Position numbers and translations under genes: made by a program. Below, piece by piece: positions 24,293 through 33,015 of a DNA stretch of 64,000 nt; the stretch's first letter is position 1; every line of letters starts with the position of its first letter. The notes beneath the pieces were generated by a model that ran no database searches, had not been told where the DNA came from, and saw nothing but the letters and a program-made list of their open reading frames with translations. The DNA lies in assembly GCA_963792915.1 (NCBI GenBank), contig CAWBYD010000003.1, positions 1,860,001 to 1,924,000 of the forward strand, written 5' to 3'. Source of the DNA: Solirubrobacter sp963792915. GTDB taxonomy: Bacteria > Actinomycetota > Thermoleophilia > Solirubrobacterales > Solirubrobacteraceae.

Positions 24293-25012
24293 ATGAACAT
24301 CGTTGAGACGGCGGACCTGCGCCGCACTTACGGCGAAGGTGAGACCGCCGTGCACGCGCTCGCCGGCATCACGCTGTCCTTCCCGAAAGCCCAGTTCACG
24401 GCGATCATGGGCCCGTCCGGCTCGGGCAAGTCGACGCTCATGCACCTGCTCGCGGGCCTGGACCGGCCGACGTCGGGCTCGGTCGTGGTCGACGGCCAGG
24501 AGATCGGGAAGCTCGACGACAAGGGGCTCACCCGGCTGCGGCGCGACCGCCTGGGCTTCGTGTTCCAGTCCTACAACCTCGTGCCGGTGCTGACCGCGCT
24601 GGAGAACATCACGCTCCCGCTCACGCTGGCGGGCAAGCAGCCGGATGCTGCGTGGCTGGACCAGCTGATCGACACCGTAGGCCTGCGGGACCGGCTGACG
24701 CACCGCCCCGCCGAGCTCTCCGGCGGCCAGCAGCAGCGCGTCGCCGTGGCCCGCGCGCTCGTCCACCGGCCCGCCGTGCTGTTCGCCGACGAGCCGACCG
24801 GCAACCTGGATTCGCACGCCTCCGAGGAGGTCCTGGGGCTGCTGCGCCGGGCGGTCGACGAGTTCGGCCAGACCGTGATCATGGTCACCCACGAGGCCGT
24901 GGCCGCCGCGGTCGCCGACCGGCTCGTGGTGCTCAGCGACGGCCGCGTCGTCCACGACGGCGCGGGCACGGACGCCGACGGCGTGCTGGATCTGATGAAG
25001 GCGGTGGCGTGA
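24293..25012 (+). CDS. ABC transporter ATP-binding protein (LolD/MacB type)
   Basis: A 239-residue nucleotide-binding subunit with Walker A GPSGSGKST, Q-loop VFQSYNLVP, signature LSGGQQQRVAVARAL, Walker B VLFADEPTGNLDS and H-loop MVTHE. It belongs to the lipoprotein-release/macrolide-export (LolD, MacB, FtsE-like) branch. The second ATG at 24293 is chosen because GAGG lies at suitable spacing; an upstream ATG sits directly on that ribosome binding site. The permease gene starts 1 bp after the stop codon. Confidence 0.93.
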   Translation: MNIVETADLRRTYGEGETAVHALAGITLSFPKAQFTAIMGPSGSGKSTLMHLLAGLDRPTSGSVVVDGQEIGKLDDKGLTRLRRDRLGFVFQSYNLVPVLTALENITLPLTLAGKQPDAAWLDQLIDTVGLRDRLTHRPAELSGGQQQRVAVARALVHRPAVLFADEPTGNLDSHASEEVLGLLRRAVDEFGQTVIMVTHEAVAAAVADRLVVLSDGRVVHDGAGTDADGVLDLMKAVA

Positions 25013-25013
25013 C

Positions 25014-27557
25014 GTGCTCAAGCTGGCGCTGCGGGGCCTGCTGACGCGCAAGCTGCGGTCGGTCCTGACCGGCTTCGCGGTTGTGATCGGCGTCGCGTTC
25101 GTGGTCGGCACGCTGGTCTTCACCGACACGATCAACGAGTCGTTCACCAACCTGTTCGAGCGCACCCAGAAGGGCGTCGACGTCGAGATCGAGGCGCGCC
25201 AGGCCGTCAAGGCCGACTTCTCGGCGCCGCCGACGATGCCGTCGAGCGTGCTCGCGAAGGTCAAGGCCACGCCGGGCGTGGACATCGCCGAGGGCAGCGT
25301 CTCCTCGAACGTGACCCTGCTCGACAAGAAGGGCAAGGCGATCACCTCCAACGGGCCGCCGACGATCGGCGTCTCGGCCTCGGACGTCAAGCGCTTCCAG
25401 GTGCTCGACTACGACAGCGGCGGCCCGCCCAAGGGTCCTGACGAGGTGGCGCTGGACCGCGGCACCTCGAAGAAGTACGGCTTCAAGGTCGGCGACATCG
25501 CGCGCGTGCAGGGCGACCAGCCGGCCAAGGACTACAAGGTCTCGGGCATCGCGTCGCTCGACGGCAAGGACAACCTGGCCGGCGCCCGGCTCGTGGTGAT
25601 GACGCTGCCCGAGGCGCAGCGCGTCACCGGCCACGACGGCTATGACTCGATCTCGGTCGCCACGGGCGACCCGAAGGGCGTCAAGGCCGCGCTGCAGCGC
25701 GAGCTGGGGCATCCGATCCTCGTCCGCACGGGCAAGGAGGCGGCCGAGCAGCAGGCCCAGGACCTCGCGGACGCGCTCGGTTTCATCCGCACCGCGCTGC
25801 TCGTGTTCGCCGGCGTCGCGCTACTCGTCGGCGGCTTCCTGATCTTCAACACGTTCACGGTCACCGTCGCCCAGCGCACCAAGGAGTTCGCGCTTCTGCG
25901 CGTGCTCGGCGCGTCGCGGCGCCAGGTGCTGACCTCGGTGCTGGTCGAGACCGTGGCGGTGGGGCTGTTCGCCTCGGCGCTCGGCGTCCTGCTCGGCATC
26001 GCGCTCGCGCCCGCGCTGGCCGCGATGCTGAAGGCGTTCGGGCTGGATCTCGGCACCACCGGCCTGGTCGTCAAGGGCGGCACGGTGGTGATCGGCATGG
26101 TGATCGGGCTGGTCGCGACCGTCGTCTCCGGGCTCGTGCCCGCGCGGCGCGCCACCCGCGTCGAGCCCGTGACCGCGATGCGCGACAGCGAGACGCCGGG
26201 CGTCGGGCACATGCGCAAGCGTCGGATCATCGGCTCGCTGGCGCTGATGGCGGCGGGCGTGGGCGCGCTCTTCATCGGGCTGTTCGGCGGCGCGCCGGCG
26301 GCGTCGGCGGCCTCGCTGCTCGGGCTCGGCGCCGTGCTGATGATGTTCGGCGTGGCGTTCCTGGCGCCGCTGCTCGTGCGCCCGCTGGCCCGCCTGCTCG
26401 GCGCGCCGCTCGCGCGCTTCCAGGGCCTGACGGGCGTGCTGGCGCGCGAGAACGCGATCCGCCAGCCGCAGCGCACGGCGGTCACCGCGGCGGCGCTGAT
26501 GGTGGGCCTGGCGCTGGTGGTGCTGGTCACGATCTTCGCCGCCGGCCTGACCGCGTCGATCAACAAGACGATCGACAACCAGGTCTCGGCCGCGCTGATC
26601 GTGCAGAACCAGGACGGCTTCACGCCGATCCCGGCCAAGGTGGCCGAGACGGTCAAGACCGTGCCGGGCGTCACCGCGGTCTCCCCGGTCAGCTTCTCGA
26701 CCGGCATCCTCAAGGGCCAGGACGGCAACACGGCGGCCACGGGCATCGACCCCGAGACGATCGGCACCGTGCTCAAGCTCAAGTGGAAGGACGGCTCGCC
26801 CCAGACCCTCAGCGGCCTGCGCGACGGGCAGACGCTGCTCGACGCCGACTTCTCCAAGTCGCACCACCTGCCGGTGGGGAGCACGGCGCAGTTCACGACG
26901 CCCGCGGGCAAGCAGGCGCGCTACGAGGTCGCCGGCACGTTCAAGAACCAGGCCGGGCTGACCGCGAGCGTGATCCTCACCAACCGCACGCTCGCGCAGC
27001 TCTGGGACAACAAGCAGATCGCGTTCGTGATGGCGGCGGCCAAGCCGGGTACCGACGCCGACAAGCTCGCGGCCAAGGCCGACCAGGCGCTCAAGCCGTT
27101 CCCGTCGACCGACGCGCTCTCGATCGACCAGTTCAAGAAGAAGCAGAACGCCTCGGTCAACCAGCTGCTCGGGCTCGTGTTCGCGCTGCTCGCGCTGTCG
27201 GTGATCGTCGCCCTGCTGGGGATCGTCAACACGCTCGCGCTGTCCGTGCACGAGCGCACGCGTGAGCTGGGGATGCTGCGCGCGGTCGGCATGAGCAAGC
27301 GCCAGGTGCGCCGCATGGTCCGCGCCGAGTCCGTGATCACCGCGGGGATCGGCGCGGTGCTCGGCACCGTGCTGGGGATCGTCTTCGCGCTGATCGTGTC
27401 GCGCCCGCTGGCCAGGCAGGGGTTCGTGTTCACGGTGCCCGTCGGCACGCTGATCGTGTTCTTCATCCTGGCCGCGATCGCGGGCGTGCTGGCGGCGATC
27501 CCGCCGGCGCGCCGGGCGTCGAAGGTCGACGTGCTGCGGGCCGTCACAACCGAATAG
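25014..27557 (+). CDS. ABC transporter permease with two FtsX domains (847 aa)
   Basis: A large permease with an N-terminal TM (LTGFAVVIGVAFVVGTLVF), an extracellular MacB-like periplasmic domain (about 45-225), and a first FtsX core of three TM (about 250-390). Two more TM follow (about 405-465), then a second N-terminal TM (about 490-515), a second extracellular domain (about 520-700) and a second FtsX core (about 715-840: LGLVFALLALSVIVALLGIV, ELGMLRAVGMSKRQVRRMV). This tandem layout is common in Actinobacteria and works with a LolD-type ATPase. Substrate unknown: lipids, peptides or antibiotics are typical. Likely under control of the adjacent two-component system. Confidence 0.9.
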   Translation: MLKLALRGLLTRKLRSVLTGFAVVIGVAFVVGTLVFTDTINESFTNLFERTQKGVDVEIEARQAVKADFSAPPTMPSSVLAKVKATPGVDIAEGSVSSNVTLLDKKGKAITSNGPPTIGVSASDVKRFQVLDYDSGGPPKGPDEVALDRGTSKKYGFKVGDIARVQGDQPAKDYKVSGIASLDGKDNLAGARLVVMTLPEAQRVTGHDGYDSISVATGDPKGVKAALQRELGHPILVRTGKEAAEQQAQDLADALGFIRTALLVFAGVALLVGGFLIFNTFTVTVAQRTKEFALLRVLGASRRQVLTSVLVETVAVGLFASALGVLLGIALAPALAAMLKAFGLDLGTTGLVVKGGTVVIGMVIGLVATVVSGLVPARRATRVEPVTAMRDSETPGVGHMRKRRIIGSLALMAAGVGALFIGLFGGAPAASAASLLGLGAVLMMFGVAFLAPLLVRPLARLLGAPLARFQGLTGVLARENAIRQPQRTAVTAAALMVGLALVVLVTIFAAGLTASINKTIDNQVSAALIVQNQDGFTPIPAKVAETVKTVPGVTAVSPVSFSTGILKGQDGNTAATGIDPETIGTVLKLKWKDGSPQTLSGLRDGQTLLDADFSKSHHLPVGSTAQFTTPAGKQARYEVAGTFKNQAGLTASVILTNRTLAQLWDNKQIAFVMAAAKPGTDADKLAAKADQALKPFPSTDALSIDQFKKKQNASVNQLLGLVFALLALSVIVALLGIVNTLALSVHERTRELGMLRAVGMSKRQVRRMVRAESVITAGIGAVLGTVLGIVFALIVSRPLARQGFVFTVPVGTLIVFFILAAIAGVLAAIPPARRASKVDVLRAVTTE

Positions 27558-27584
27558 TCCGCGCCCGGGCGCCGCACTCCCCGC

Positions 27585-27590
27585 TAGCCT
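27585..27590 (+). promoter_or_regulatory. -10-like box before the GT-C membrane protein gene
   Basis: TAGCCT ends 9 bp before the GTG at 27600. No good Shine-Dalgarno is present except a G-run (CGGGGGG) that could serve weakly. One of several start-proximal TAnnnT boxes in the window. Confidence 0.35.
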
Positions 27591-27599
27591 CGGGGGGCA

Positions 27600-28970
27600 G
27601 TGCGGCGCCCGAGTCTCCCCGTCCTGCTGCTGGCCGCCGTGCTGGCGCTCTCGTTCGGGCTCAACGCGCGCAACGCCGCGCACCCGCGCTCCGCCTACCA
27701 GTCGGCGGACGAGCGGGCGTACGGCAAGCTCGCGATCGACCTCTCGGAGCGCCACCACTACGGGAGCGCGGCCACCAAGATGAAGGAGCCGCTGCACTGG
27801 CCGCCGGGCGCGCCGCTCCTGTTCGCGGCCGGCCACAGCGTCTTCCCCGCCGCCGCCGACGCCCGCACGTTCGACATCCGCTCGGCGTACTGGGAGCAGG
27901 CCGTGCTCACCACGGCCACGACCGCGCTGGCCGCGGTGCTCGTGTGGCTGCTCGCCGGGCCGTGGGCCGCGGTCGTGGCGGCGCTGATCGTCGGCACCTA
28001 CCCGCCGCTGATCGGCGCCACGGGCGACCAGCTGTCCGAGCCGCTCGGCGCGTGCTTGCTGATGGCGTCGTTCGCCGCGCTGGCGTGGGCGCTCAAACGC
28101 GCCGGCCCGTGGCGCTACGCGCTCGCGGGCGCGCTGTTCGGGCTGACGATCCTGACCCGCGCCGACCTGCTGCCCGTGCCGTTCCTGATCGCGGGCGCGG
28201 GCGTGCTGTACGTGCTGGTCCGGCGCCGTGCCTGGCGCCGCGCGCTGCTCACCTGGGGGCTCGTGGCGCTCGCTGCGGCGGTCGTGCTCGCGCCGTGGAC
28301 GATCTACGCGTCGCACAAGGCCGGCGCGTTCGTCCCGGTCACCAAGGGCAGCGCCGCGGCGCTGTTCGTCGGCACCTACCTGCCCGGCGGCGGCACCACC
28401 GTCGGGATGAAGGAGCACCTCGAGGCTGAGCTGCGGCGCCGCCACCCGCAGCTGGCGGGCGTGAAGACGTACAAGATCCCCGCCGCCTACGCGCTCGCGA
28501 TCTTCGCCGAGCGCCATCCCGAGCTCTCGCGCGACGCCGCGCTGCAGCGCGAGGCGCGCCACAACCTCGTCCACTACGCGAGCACGCAGCCCGTCGCCTT
28601 CACGAGGATGGCCTTCAACAAGGCCAAGCGGATGTGGTTCTTCTACTACCGCGGCGGCGGCGTGCACTACATCTCCACCCCGATGCGGATCTGGCAGGTG
28701 CTGCTGGTGCTGGCCGGCGCCCTCGGCCTGCTGGCGGCGCTGATCCGCCGCCGCGATCCGCTGCTCGCCGCGGTCGCGCTGACCGTCGCGTTCTCCACCG
28801 CGATCCACGCGATCGTCGTCTCCCAGGCGCGTTACAACCTGCCGCTGATGCCGGCGCTGATCGCCGGCGGCGTCGCCGGCTGGTGGCTCGCGGCGCGCCG
28901 GCGCCCGTCGCCGGAGCCGGCCGCCGAGCGCGAGCCCGAGCGCGAGCCCGTCCCGGCTAGCGCAACTTGA
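27600..28970 (+). CDS. GT-C-type glycosyltransferase family membrane protein (456 aa)
   Basis: About ten hydrophobic segments, with an acidic loop after the first (QSADERAYGKLAIDLSE, about 38-54). In GT-C enzymes such an Asp/Glu pair binds the metal and lipid-phosphate sugar. The pattern resembles dolichyl-phosphate-mannose mannosyltransferase-like (PMT/ArnT) proteins. LTILTRADLLPVPFL and ISTPMRIWQVLLVL further along fit membrane helices. The GTG start is at 27600. The sequence ends in a short Glu/Pro-rich cytoplasmic tail that overlaps the convergent anti-sigma-like gene by 14 bp. Acceptor and sugar unknown. Confidence 0.75.
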   Translation: MRRPSLPVLLLAAVLALSFGLNARNAAHPRSAYQSADERAYGKLAIDLSERHHYGSAATKMKEPLHWPPGAPLLFAAGHSVFPAAADARTFDIRSAYWEQAVLTTATTALAAVLVWLLAGPWAAVVAALIVGTYPPLIGATGDQLSEPLGACLLMASFAALAWALKRAGPWRYALAGALFGLTILTRADLLPVPFLIAGAGVLYVLVRRRAWRRALLTWGLVALAAAVVLAPWTIYASHKAGAFVPVTKGSAAALFVGTYLPGGGTTVGMKEHLEAELRRRHPQLAGVKTYKIPAAYALAIFAERHPELSRDAALQREARHNLVHYASTQPVAFTRMAFNKAKRMWFFYYRGGGVHYISTPMRIWQVLLVLAGALGLLAALIRRRDPLLAAVALTVAFSTAIHAIVVSQARYNLPLMPALIAGGVAGWWLAARRRPSPEPAAEREPEREPVPASAT

Positions 28971-29565
28971 AGGCCGACGGGGGCAGGTTGCCCTTGTAGA
29001 CGAACAGGAACGCGCCGTTGGGACCGGGACGGGCCACCTGAGGCTCGCCGTTGACCGTGAACGGGAGCTCTTTGAGCCCGCGGCCGAGCCGTCCGTAGAA
29101 CAGCGTGCGGCCGGGCCGGTGCAGGAAGTCCACGGTCTTGTCGCGCGGCCGCGGGCGCACGCACTGGCCCGCGTAGTCGAGCGGGTAGGGGTGGAACCGG
29201 CCACCCTTCACCTCGCCGAGCGCGACCCCGTTGACCTCGCCCGCGATCACGCACGAGCTGCCGTTGCGGGCCTGGTAGACGCTCACGCCCCATTTGCGAT
29301 CGCCGTCCAGGGCCGTGACCGAGAGCTGGCGCGGATCGGCGTTGGGCCGGTTCACGTCCGAGCGCGGCTTGACGTCCTTGACGGGCTCTCCCTGGGAGAT
29401 CAGGTCGGCGGCGCCCGCCGCGGCGGCGGCGCCGAACAGCGCGACCGCCAGCAGCCCGCCCGTGCGGCGCCGCCGCACGCGCACGCGCACCCGCCGCAGC
29501 TCCACCTCGCGCTGCGCCGCCTCACGCAGGTTCTCGCGCAGCTCCTCGAAGGCCGGCCCGATCAC
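28957..29565 (-). CDS. single-pass membrane protein, probable anti-sigma or sigma-associated factor (202 aa)
   Basis: The GTG at 29565 overlaps the stop of the upstream sigma-factor gene (GTGA). An Arg-rich N-terminal helix (EELRENLREAAQREVELRRV) precedes one TM segment (TGGLLAVALFGAAAAAGAADLI, about 45-66). The extracytoplasmic part is about 135 residues and has two Cys (SSCVIAGEV, GQCVRPRP). Coupling to an ECF sigma gene and the one-TM topology suggest an anti-sigma or sensor, but no zinc-finger anti-sigma motif (HxxxCxxC) is present, so this is inferred. Confidence 0.75.
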   Translation of the reverse strand: MIGPAFEELRENLREAAQREVELRRVRVRVRRRRTGGLLAVALFGAAAAAGAADLISQGEPVKDVKPRSDVNRPNADPRQLSVTALDGDRKWGVSVYQARNGSSCVIAGEVNGVALGEVKGGRFHPYPLDYAGQCVRPRPRDKTVDFLHRPGRTLFYGRLGRGLKELPFTVNGEPQVARPGPNGAFLFVYKGNLPPSAFKLR

Positions 29566-30161
29566 GCGACGTCCTCCAGCAGCGTCGCCGGCTCGTGCAG
29601 CTCCCGCGCCAGCGTCCGCAGCCCGCGCGAGACGCGAGCGCGCGCCGTCTGCTCGGTGATCCCGAGTCTGTCGGCGACCTGGCCGTAGCCGCACTCGTCG
29701 ACCACGCGCAGCTCGACCGCGCGGCGCTGGTCCTCCGGCAGGGAGGCCATCGCGTCGGCGAGCGGGGCGGCCAGCGAGGCGACGCCGGCGAGGTGCTCGA
29801 TGCGCTCGAGCTCCGGGTCGCTGAGCCCCGGCACCGGCACGCCGAGTCGGGCGAGTGCTGAACGCTCCACCTTCCCAGAGCGCCAAAAGTGCGACAGCTC
29901 GCTGCGGGCGATCGCGAACAGCCAGCCCTGCTCCTCCTCGGGCGAGTCGCCGCGGAACTGCGAGCGCCGCTCGAGCGCCGTCGCGAACGTCTCGGACAGC
30001 AGATCGAAGGCGGCTTCCACATCGAATACGCGGCGGGCCAGGAACACCAGGACCCGCTCAGCATAGGCGTCGTAGAACTCCGCGAAGGCGTCGGGGTCCT
30101 CCCTGGACTGCGTGAGCAGGCAGCGGGAACGGCGGCGGGCGATAGCGAGGCGTAGGGGCAC
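29562..30161 (-). CDS. ECF-type RNA polymerase sigma factor
   Basis: A 199-residue ECF factor. Region 2 lies at about 20-90 (DAFAEFYDAYAERVLVFLAR, AAFDLLSETFATALE, GWLFAIARSEL) and region 4 at about 135-190 (LPEDQRRAVELRVVDECGYG, VADRLGITEQTARARVSRGL). The GTG at 30161 is chosen because a -10-like TAGGCT lies upstream at 30187-30192. An upstream in-frame ATG at 30224 would be inside the promoter. Its stop overlaps the anti-sigma-like gene. It is divergent from two secreted-protein genes, which may be its regulon. Confidence 0.88.
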   Translation of the reverse strand: MPLRLAIARRRSRCLLTQSREDPDAFAEFYDAYAERVLVFLARRVFDVEAAFDLLSETFATALERRSQFRGDSPEEEQGWLFAIARSELSHFWRSGKVERSALARLGVPVPGLSDPELERIEHLAGVASLAAPLADAMASLPEDQRRAVELRVVDECGYGQVADRLGITEQTARARVSRGLRTLARELHEPATLLEDVA

Positions 30162-30186
30162 GGCAGACCGCAACGGGGGGCTTCCA

Positions 30187-30217
30187 AGCCTACCCGCGTC
30201 ACAGACCCCTGGGTCAA
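30187..30217 (-). promoter_or_regulatory. candidate promoter of the sigma/anti-sigma pair
   Basis: On the minus strand TTGACC (30217-30212) is followed after 19 bp by TAGGCT (30192-30187). The spacing is slightly long, but this is one of the few places where both elements are visible. Confidence 0.4.
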
Positions 30218-30277
30218 GGCTCATAGCTGCTGCCGGAGCGCGCGCCGGGCCTCCTCTCAACGAGAAAGGACTCAGAA

Positions 30278-30688
30278 ATGGACCGACGCCTGCGTCGTTT
30301 TCCGGCGCGCGTCCCGCTGGTCGCTGCCCTCGTGGCAGTGCTGGCGTTCGCCGCACCCGCCCTCGCCTACGTGACCACCGACCTGAACGACTTCAACCTC
30401 ACCGAGACGACGAGCACCTACGGGGGCGGCTCGCAGTACCACATCTCCACCGGGACGGACGGCTGGGTGTCCTACCGCTGGCTGGACTCGCCCAGCAAGA
30501 GCACCGTGATCTCCGGCAACAACTGTCAGGACTGGGAGCTGATCGGGAGCACCGCATCGATCTCGTCCGGCGACACCGGCTACCACGCGCTCTTCAACGG
30601 CTTCACCTCGGAGTGCTTCGTCGTCCGCGGCCGCACGGCCTCGGGCCAGGGCTCCATGTCCCTCTACGACGGAAGGATCCAGCGATGA
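30278..30688 (+). CDS. small secreted protein, unknown (136 aa)
   Basis: ATG at 30278 with AAAGGA upstream. A signal peptide is visible (FPARVPLVAALVAVLAFAAP, cut near ALA-YVTT). The mature 105 residues look beta-rich and Ser/Thr/Gly-rich, with two Cys (NNCQDWE, SECFVVRG) that may form a disulfide. No family recognised. It overlaps the next gene by ATGA, so the pair is co-translated, and it is divergent from the sigma-factor gene. Confidence 0.72.
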   Translation: MDRRLRRFPARVPLVAALVAVLAFAAPALAYVTTDLNDFNLTETTSTYGGGSQYHISTGTDGWVSYRWLDSPSKSTVISGNNCQDWELIGSTASISSGDTGYHALFNGFTSECFVVRGRTASGQGSMSLYDGRIQR

Positions 30689-31248
30689 CCGCGCGCGTCC
30701 GCATGATCGGGGCGATCGTGATCGCCGGAGCCGCCGCGGCGCTCGCCGCCGGCGCCACCGGCGGCTCGGCGGCGCCGCCCTCCGGCACCGCGCCGCAGAC
30801 GGTGCTGCAGGCCGAGGCGCTGACCCGCGCGGCCCCGGCCGCCGGCGGGTCCTATGACACGCCGCAGCTGCGCTCCACCGCCAGCCTGCGCGGCGTCGCC
30901 GTCCCGCTGCCTGCGGGCGGGACGTTCAACGGCATCCAGTGGGAGAACGGCGGCGTGGGCGTCACCGCCGGGGAGATCGACGGCGTGCTCGAGTACAACT
31001 CCGCCTGCCAGTGGCTGCGCGCCTGGCGTGACGGCCGCGACGCCCCGCTCGCCATCAGCGTGCTCCAGCAGGCCCCGCACTGGCCCGCGATGCGCGGAAC
31101 GGAGTCGGGCGACATCCTCACCAAGGTGGCCGCCGACGTGAGCGCCGGCGGGGGTGAGACCGCCACCAACGTGCTGCGCGACTGCGATGCGTCCTACGCG
31201 CGCCAGACGCAGTACGCCGCGAAGCTGGGGCTGGTTCCGACGCGCTGA
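30685..31248 (+). CDS. secreted/periplasmic protein, unknown (187 aa)
   Basis: The ATG at 30685 overlaps the previous stop (ATGA). An N-terminal hydrophobic segment (MIGAIVIAGAAAALAAGATG) is a signal peptide or anchor. The mature part includes GTFNGIQWENGGVGVTAGEI, EYNSACQWLRAW and NVLRDCDASYARQTQ, with two Cys. No family recognised. Co-transcribed with the preceding secreted protein and probably working with it outside the membrane. Confidence 0.7.
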   Translation: MTARVRMIGAIVIAGAAAALAAGATGGSAAPPSGTAPQTVLQAEALTRAAPAAGGSYDTPQLRSTASLRGVAVPLPAGGTFNGIQWENGGVGVTAGEIDGVLEYNSACQWLRAWRDGRDAPLAISVLQQAPHWPAMRGTESGDILTKVAADVSAGGGETATNVLRDCDASYARQTQYAAKLGLVPTR

Positions 31249-31558
31249 TCGGTCACAACATCCGCGGTCGCGGCTCTTATCACTGCGTCACGCCGGGCAT
31301 GGTCAAAGGTTCTGGCCGGGCGGGTTGAGCCCGCTCGCCGCGGCGGCCACGAGAGTGGTCGCCGCGGGTGGCGCCGCGGCGCCTGCGTCGCCCAGAGGGC
31401 GCCGCATCGCCCAGGGGGCGATGCTCCGGCGAGTTCGCCGAAACCGCGCGGAGCCGCGATGCGGTGCTGCGAACTCGCGCCGCGCTCATCCTTGGGCGGC
31501 CACCCGTGCCCAACCGGCACTTCTCCGGCCCGGGCGACACACCAGACGGTGCGCGCCG
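31249..31558. other. 310-bp intergenic region holding REP-like palindromes
   Basis: No gene is convincing here. It contains a GCGGG-TTGAG-CCCGC hairpin near 31320, which could terminate the secreted-protein operon, and the REP-like palindromes at 31389-31424. The rest is GC-rich sequence without visible signals. Confidence 0.5.
31389..31424. repeat. REP-like palindrome pair, locus A
   Basis: GCATCGCCC-AGG-GGGCGATGC (31404-31424) is a perfect 9-bp hairpin. A shorter copy, CGCCC-AGA-GGGCG (31389-31401), lies directly before it. The same two-hairpin unit occurs in the opposite orientation at 54241-54297. Flanking bases (CTCCGGCGAGTTCGCCG) are also shared. Confidence 0.65.
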
Positions 31559-32992
31559 CTATCCGAGCGGGAGCACGGCTCGGACGAGCGTGCCCTGGCC
31601 CGGCGGGCTGTCGATGCTGAGCGAGCCCTCGCAGGCGCCGACGCGGTCCGCGAGGCCGCTCAGCCCTGAGCCGAGCGCGGCGTCCGCGCCGCCGACGCCG
31701 TCGTCGCGGACCTCGATGATCAGCGCGCCGTTCTCGCGCGCCAGGCGCACCGTGGCGTGGCTGGCGTGCGCGTACTTGGCGACGTTGGTGAGCGCCTCGG
31801 CGACCGTGAAGTAGGCCGTCGTCTCGCACTGGGCGGGCAGCCGGCCCTCCAGCTCGCCCGCGATCTCGACCGGCACCGGCGCGCGGGACGCGAGCGCTTC
31901 CACGGCCGGCCCGAGGCCGCGCTCGGTCAGCACCGCGGGATGGATGCCGCGGGCCAGCTCGCGCAGCTCGGCCGACGCCTCCTGGAGGTCCGCGGCCAGT
32001 TTCTCCAGGCTCGGCCCGATCGTCGCCGGGTCCTTGGCGGCCCGGCGCTTGGCCACCTGGATGTCCAGCGAGAGGCTGACGAGCCGCTGCTGGGCGCCGT
32101 CGTGCAGGTCGCGCTCGATCCTTCGCCGCGCGGCGTCGGCAGCTTCGATGATGCGCGCCCGCGAGGCGCGCAGCTCCTCCGTGCGCGCCGCCTCGACCTT
32201 GCGCCGCAGCAGCGCCTCCTCGGCCTCGCGGCGCTCGGTGATGTCGAACAGCGCGCCGTCCATCCACAGCCGCCCGCCGCCGCCGGACACGAGCTGGCCG
32301 CGGTCCAGCACCCAGCGGATCTCGCCGTCGGAGCGCACGATCCGGTACTCGAGCGCGAACGGCTCGTCCGGGTCGATGAACGTCGAGATCGCGCGCCGGA
32401 CCATCGTCAGGTCGTCGGGGTGGACGATGCTCATCAGCGTCCGCTGGGCGCTCGCGATGAAGTTCGCGGGCGGGTACCCGGAGATCCGCTCGATCTCGTC
32501 GCTGATCAGCTCCAGCGTGTGGTTGTCGTGCCAGGCGGAGCGGTAGATCGCGCCTGGGACGTTGACCAGCAGCGAGCGCAGCATCGCGTCGTCGGCGCGC
32601 TGCTGGGCGGCGCGCAGGCCGGCCCGCGCCCGCGCCAGCACCTCCGCGCGCGTGAACGGGCGGTGCAGGTAGTCGTCGGCGCCCGCGTCCAGGGCCGCGT
32701 CCGCCATCCGCCCGCGCGCGGGAACGATGATCGCCAGCAGCCACGCGTCGCCGATCCGCGGGTCGGCGCGCAACGCGCGGCAGACGCTCGGCGCGTCCTC
32801 GCCGCCTCGCGTGCGGTCGACGATCACCAGATCGACGGGCTCTGAGTCCAGCAGCGGCAGCGCCGCCTCGACGTCGCGCGCGGCCCAGGTGACGCGCCCG
32901 GCCGCGCGCAGCCACGGCTGCACCTCGGGCTCGATCGCCCCCACCAGCAGCACGCCTCCGTGCCTGCGCCGTACCGGCTCGCTCCGACCCAC
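31559..32992 (-). CDS. hybrid sensor kinase: N-terminal receiver, PAS, HisKA_3 kinase
   Basis: 477 residues. A receiver-like domain (about 12-125) keeps the phospho-acceptor Asp (LVIVDRTRGG) but is divergent. A PAS/PAC domain follows (about 145-260: LELISDEIERISGYPPANFI, WMDGALFDITERRE), then a short coiled coil and a HisKA_3 domain (IERDLHDGAQQRL). The HATPase domain ends the protein (EALTNVAKYAHA, DDGVGGADAALGSGLSGLADR). No TM segment, so cytosolic. The GTG at 32992 lies 6 bp after TAGAAT on the minus strand, and no ribosome binding site is seen, so the mRNA may be leaderless. It is divergent from recC with overlapping -10 boxes. No partner regulator is adjacent. Confidence 0.85.
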   Translation of the reverse strand: MGRSEPVRRRHGGVLLVGAIEPEVQPWLRAAGRVTWAARDVEAALPLLDSEPVDLVIVDRTRGGEDAPSVCRALRADPRIGDAWLLAIIVPARGRMADAALDAGADDYLHRPFTRAEVLARARAGLRAAQQRADDAMLRSLLVNVPGAIYRSAWHDNHTLELISDEIERISGYPPANFIASAQRTLMSIVHPDDLTMVRRAISTFIDPDEPFALEYRIVRSDGEIRWVLDRGQLVSGGGGRLWMDGALFDITERREAEEALLRRKVEAARTEELRASRARIIEAADAARRRIERDLHDGAQQRLVSLSLDIQVAKRRAAKDPATIGPSLEKLAADLQEASAELRELARGIHPAVLTERGLGPAVEALASRAPVPVEIAGELEGRLPAQCETTAYFTVAEALTNVAKYAHASHATVRLARENGALIIEVRDDGVGGADAALGSGLSGLADRVGACEGSLSIDSPPGQGTLVRAVLPLG

Positions 32993-32998
32993 GCCCCG

Positions 32999-33008
32999 AT
33001 TCTATGGT
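32999..33008. promoter_or_regulatory. overlapping divergent -10 boxes for the PAS kinase and recC
   Basis: The 10 bases ATTCTATGGT read as TATGGT on the plus strand (33003-33008), 7 bp before the recC GTG at 33016. They also read as TAGAAT on the minus strand (33004-32999), 6 bp before the kinase GTG at 32992. The two hexamers share two base pairs, so the polymerase could occupy only one at a time. Confidence 0.5.
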
Positions 33009-33015
33009 GCTCGCC

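Noticed and set aside
31249..31558. Small protein gene in the spacer around 31368-31500
   Set aside because: The open frames are driven by the palindromes and high GC, and have no start signals.
33004..33015. ATG at 33004 as recC start
   Set aside because: It overlaps the TATGGT box, and the typical RecC opening begins at the GTG at 33016.
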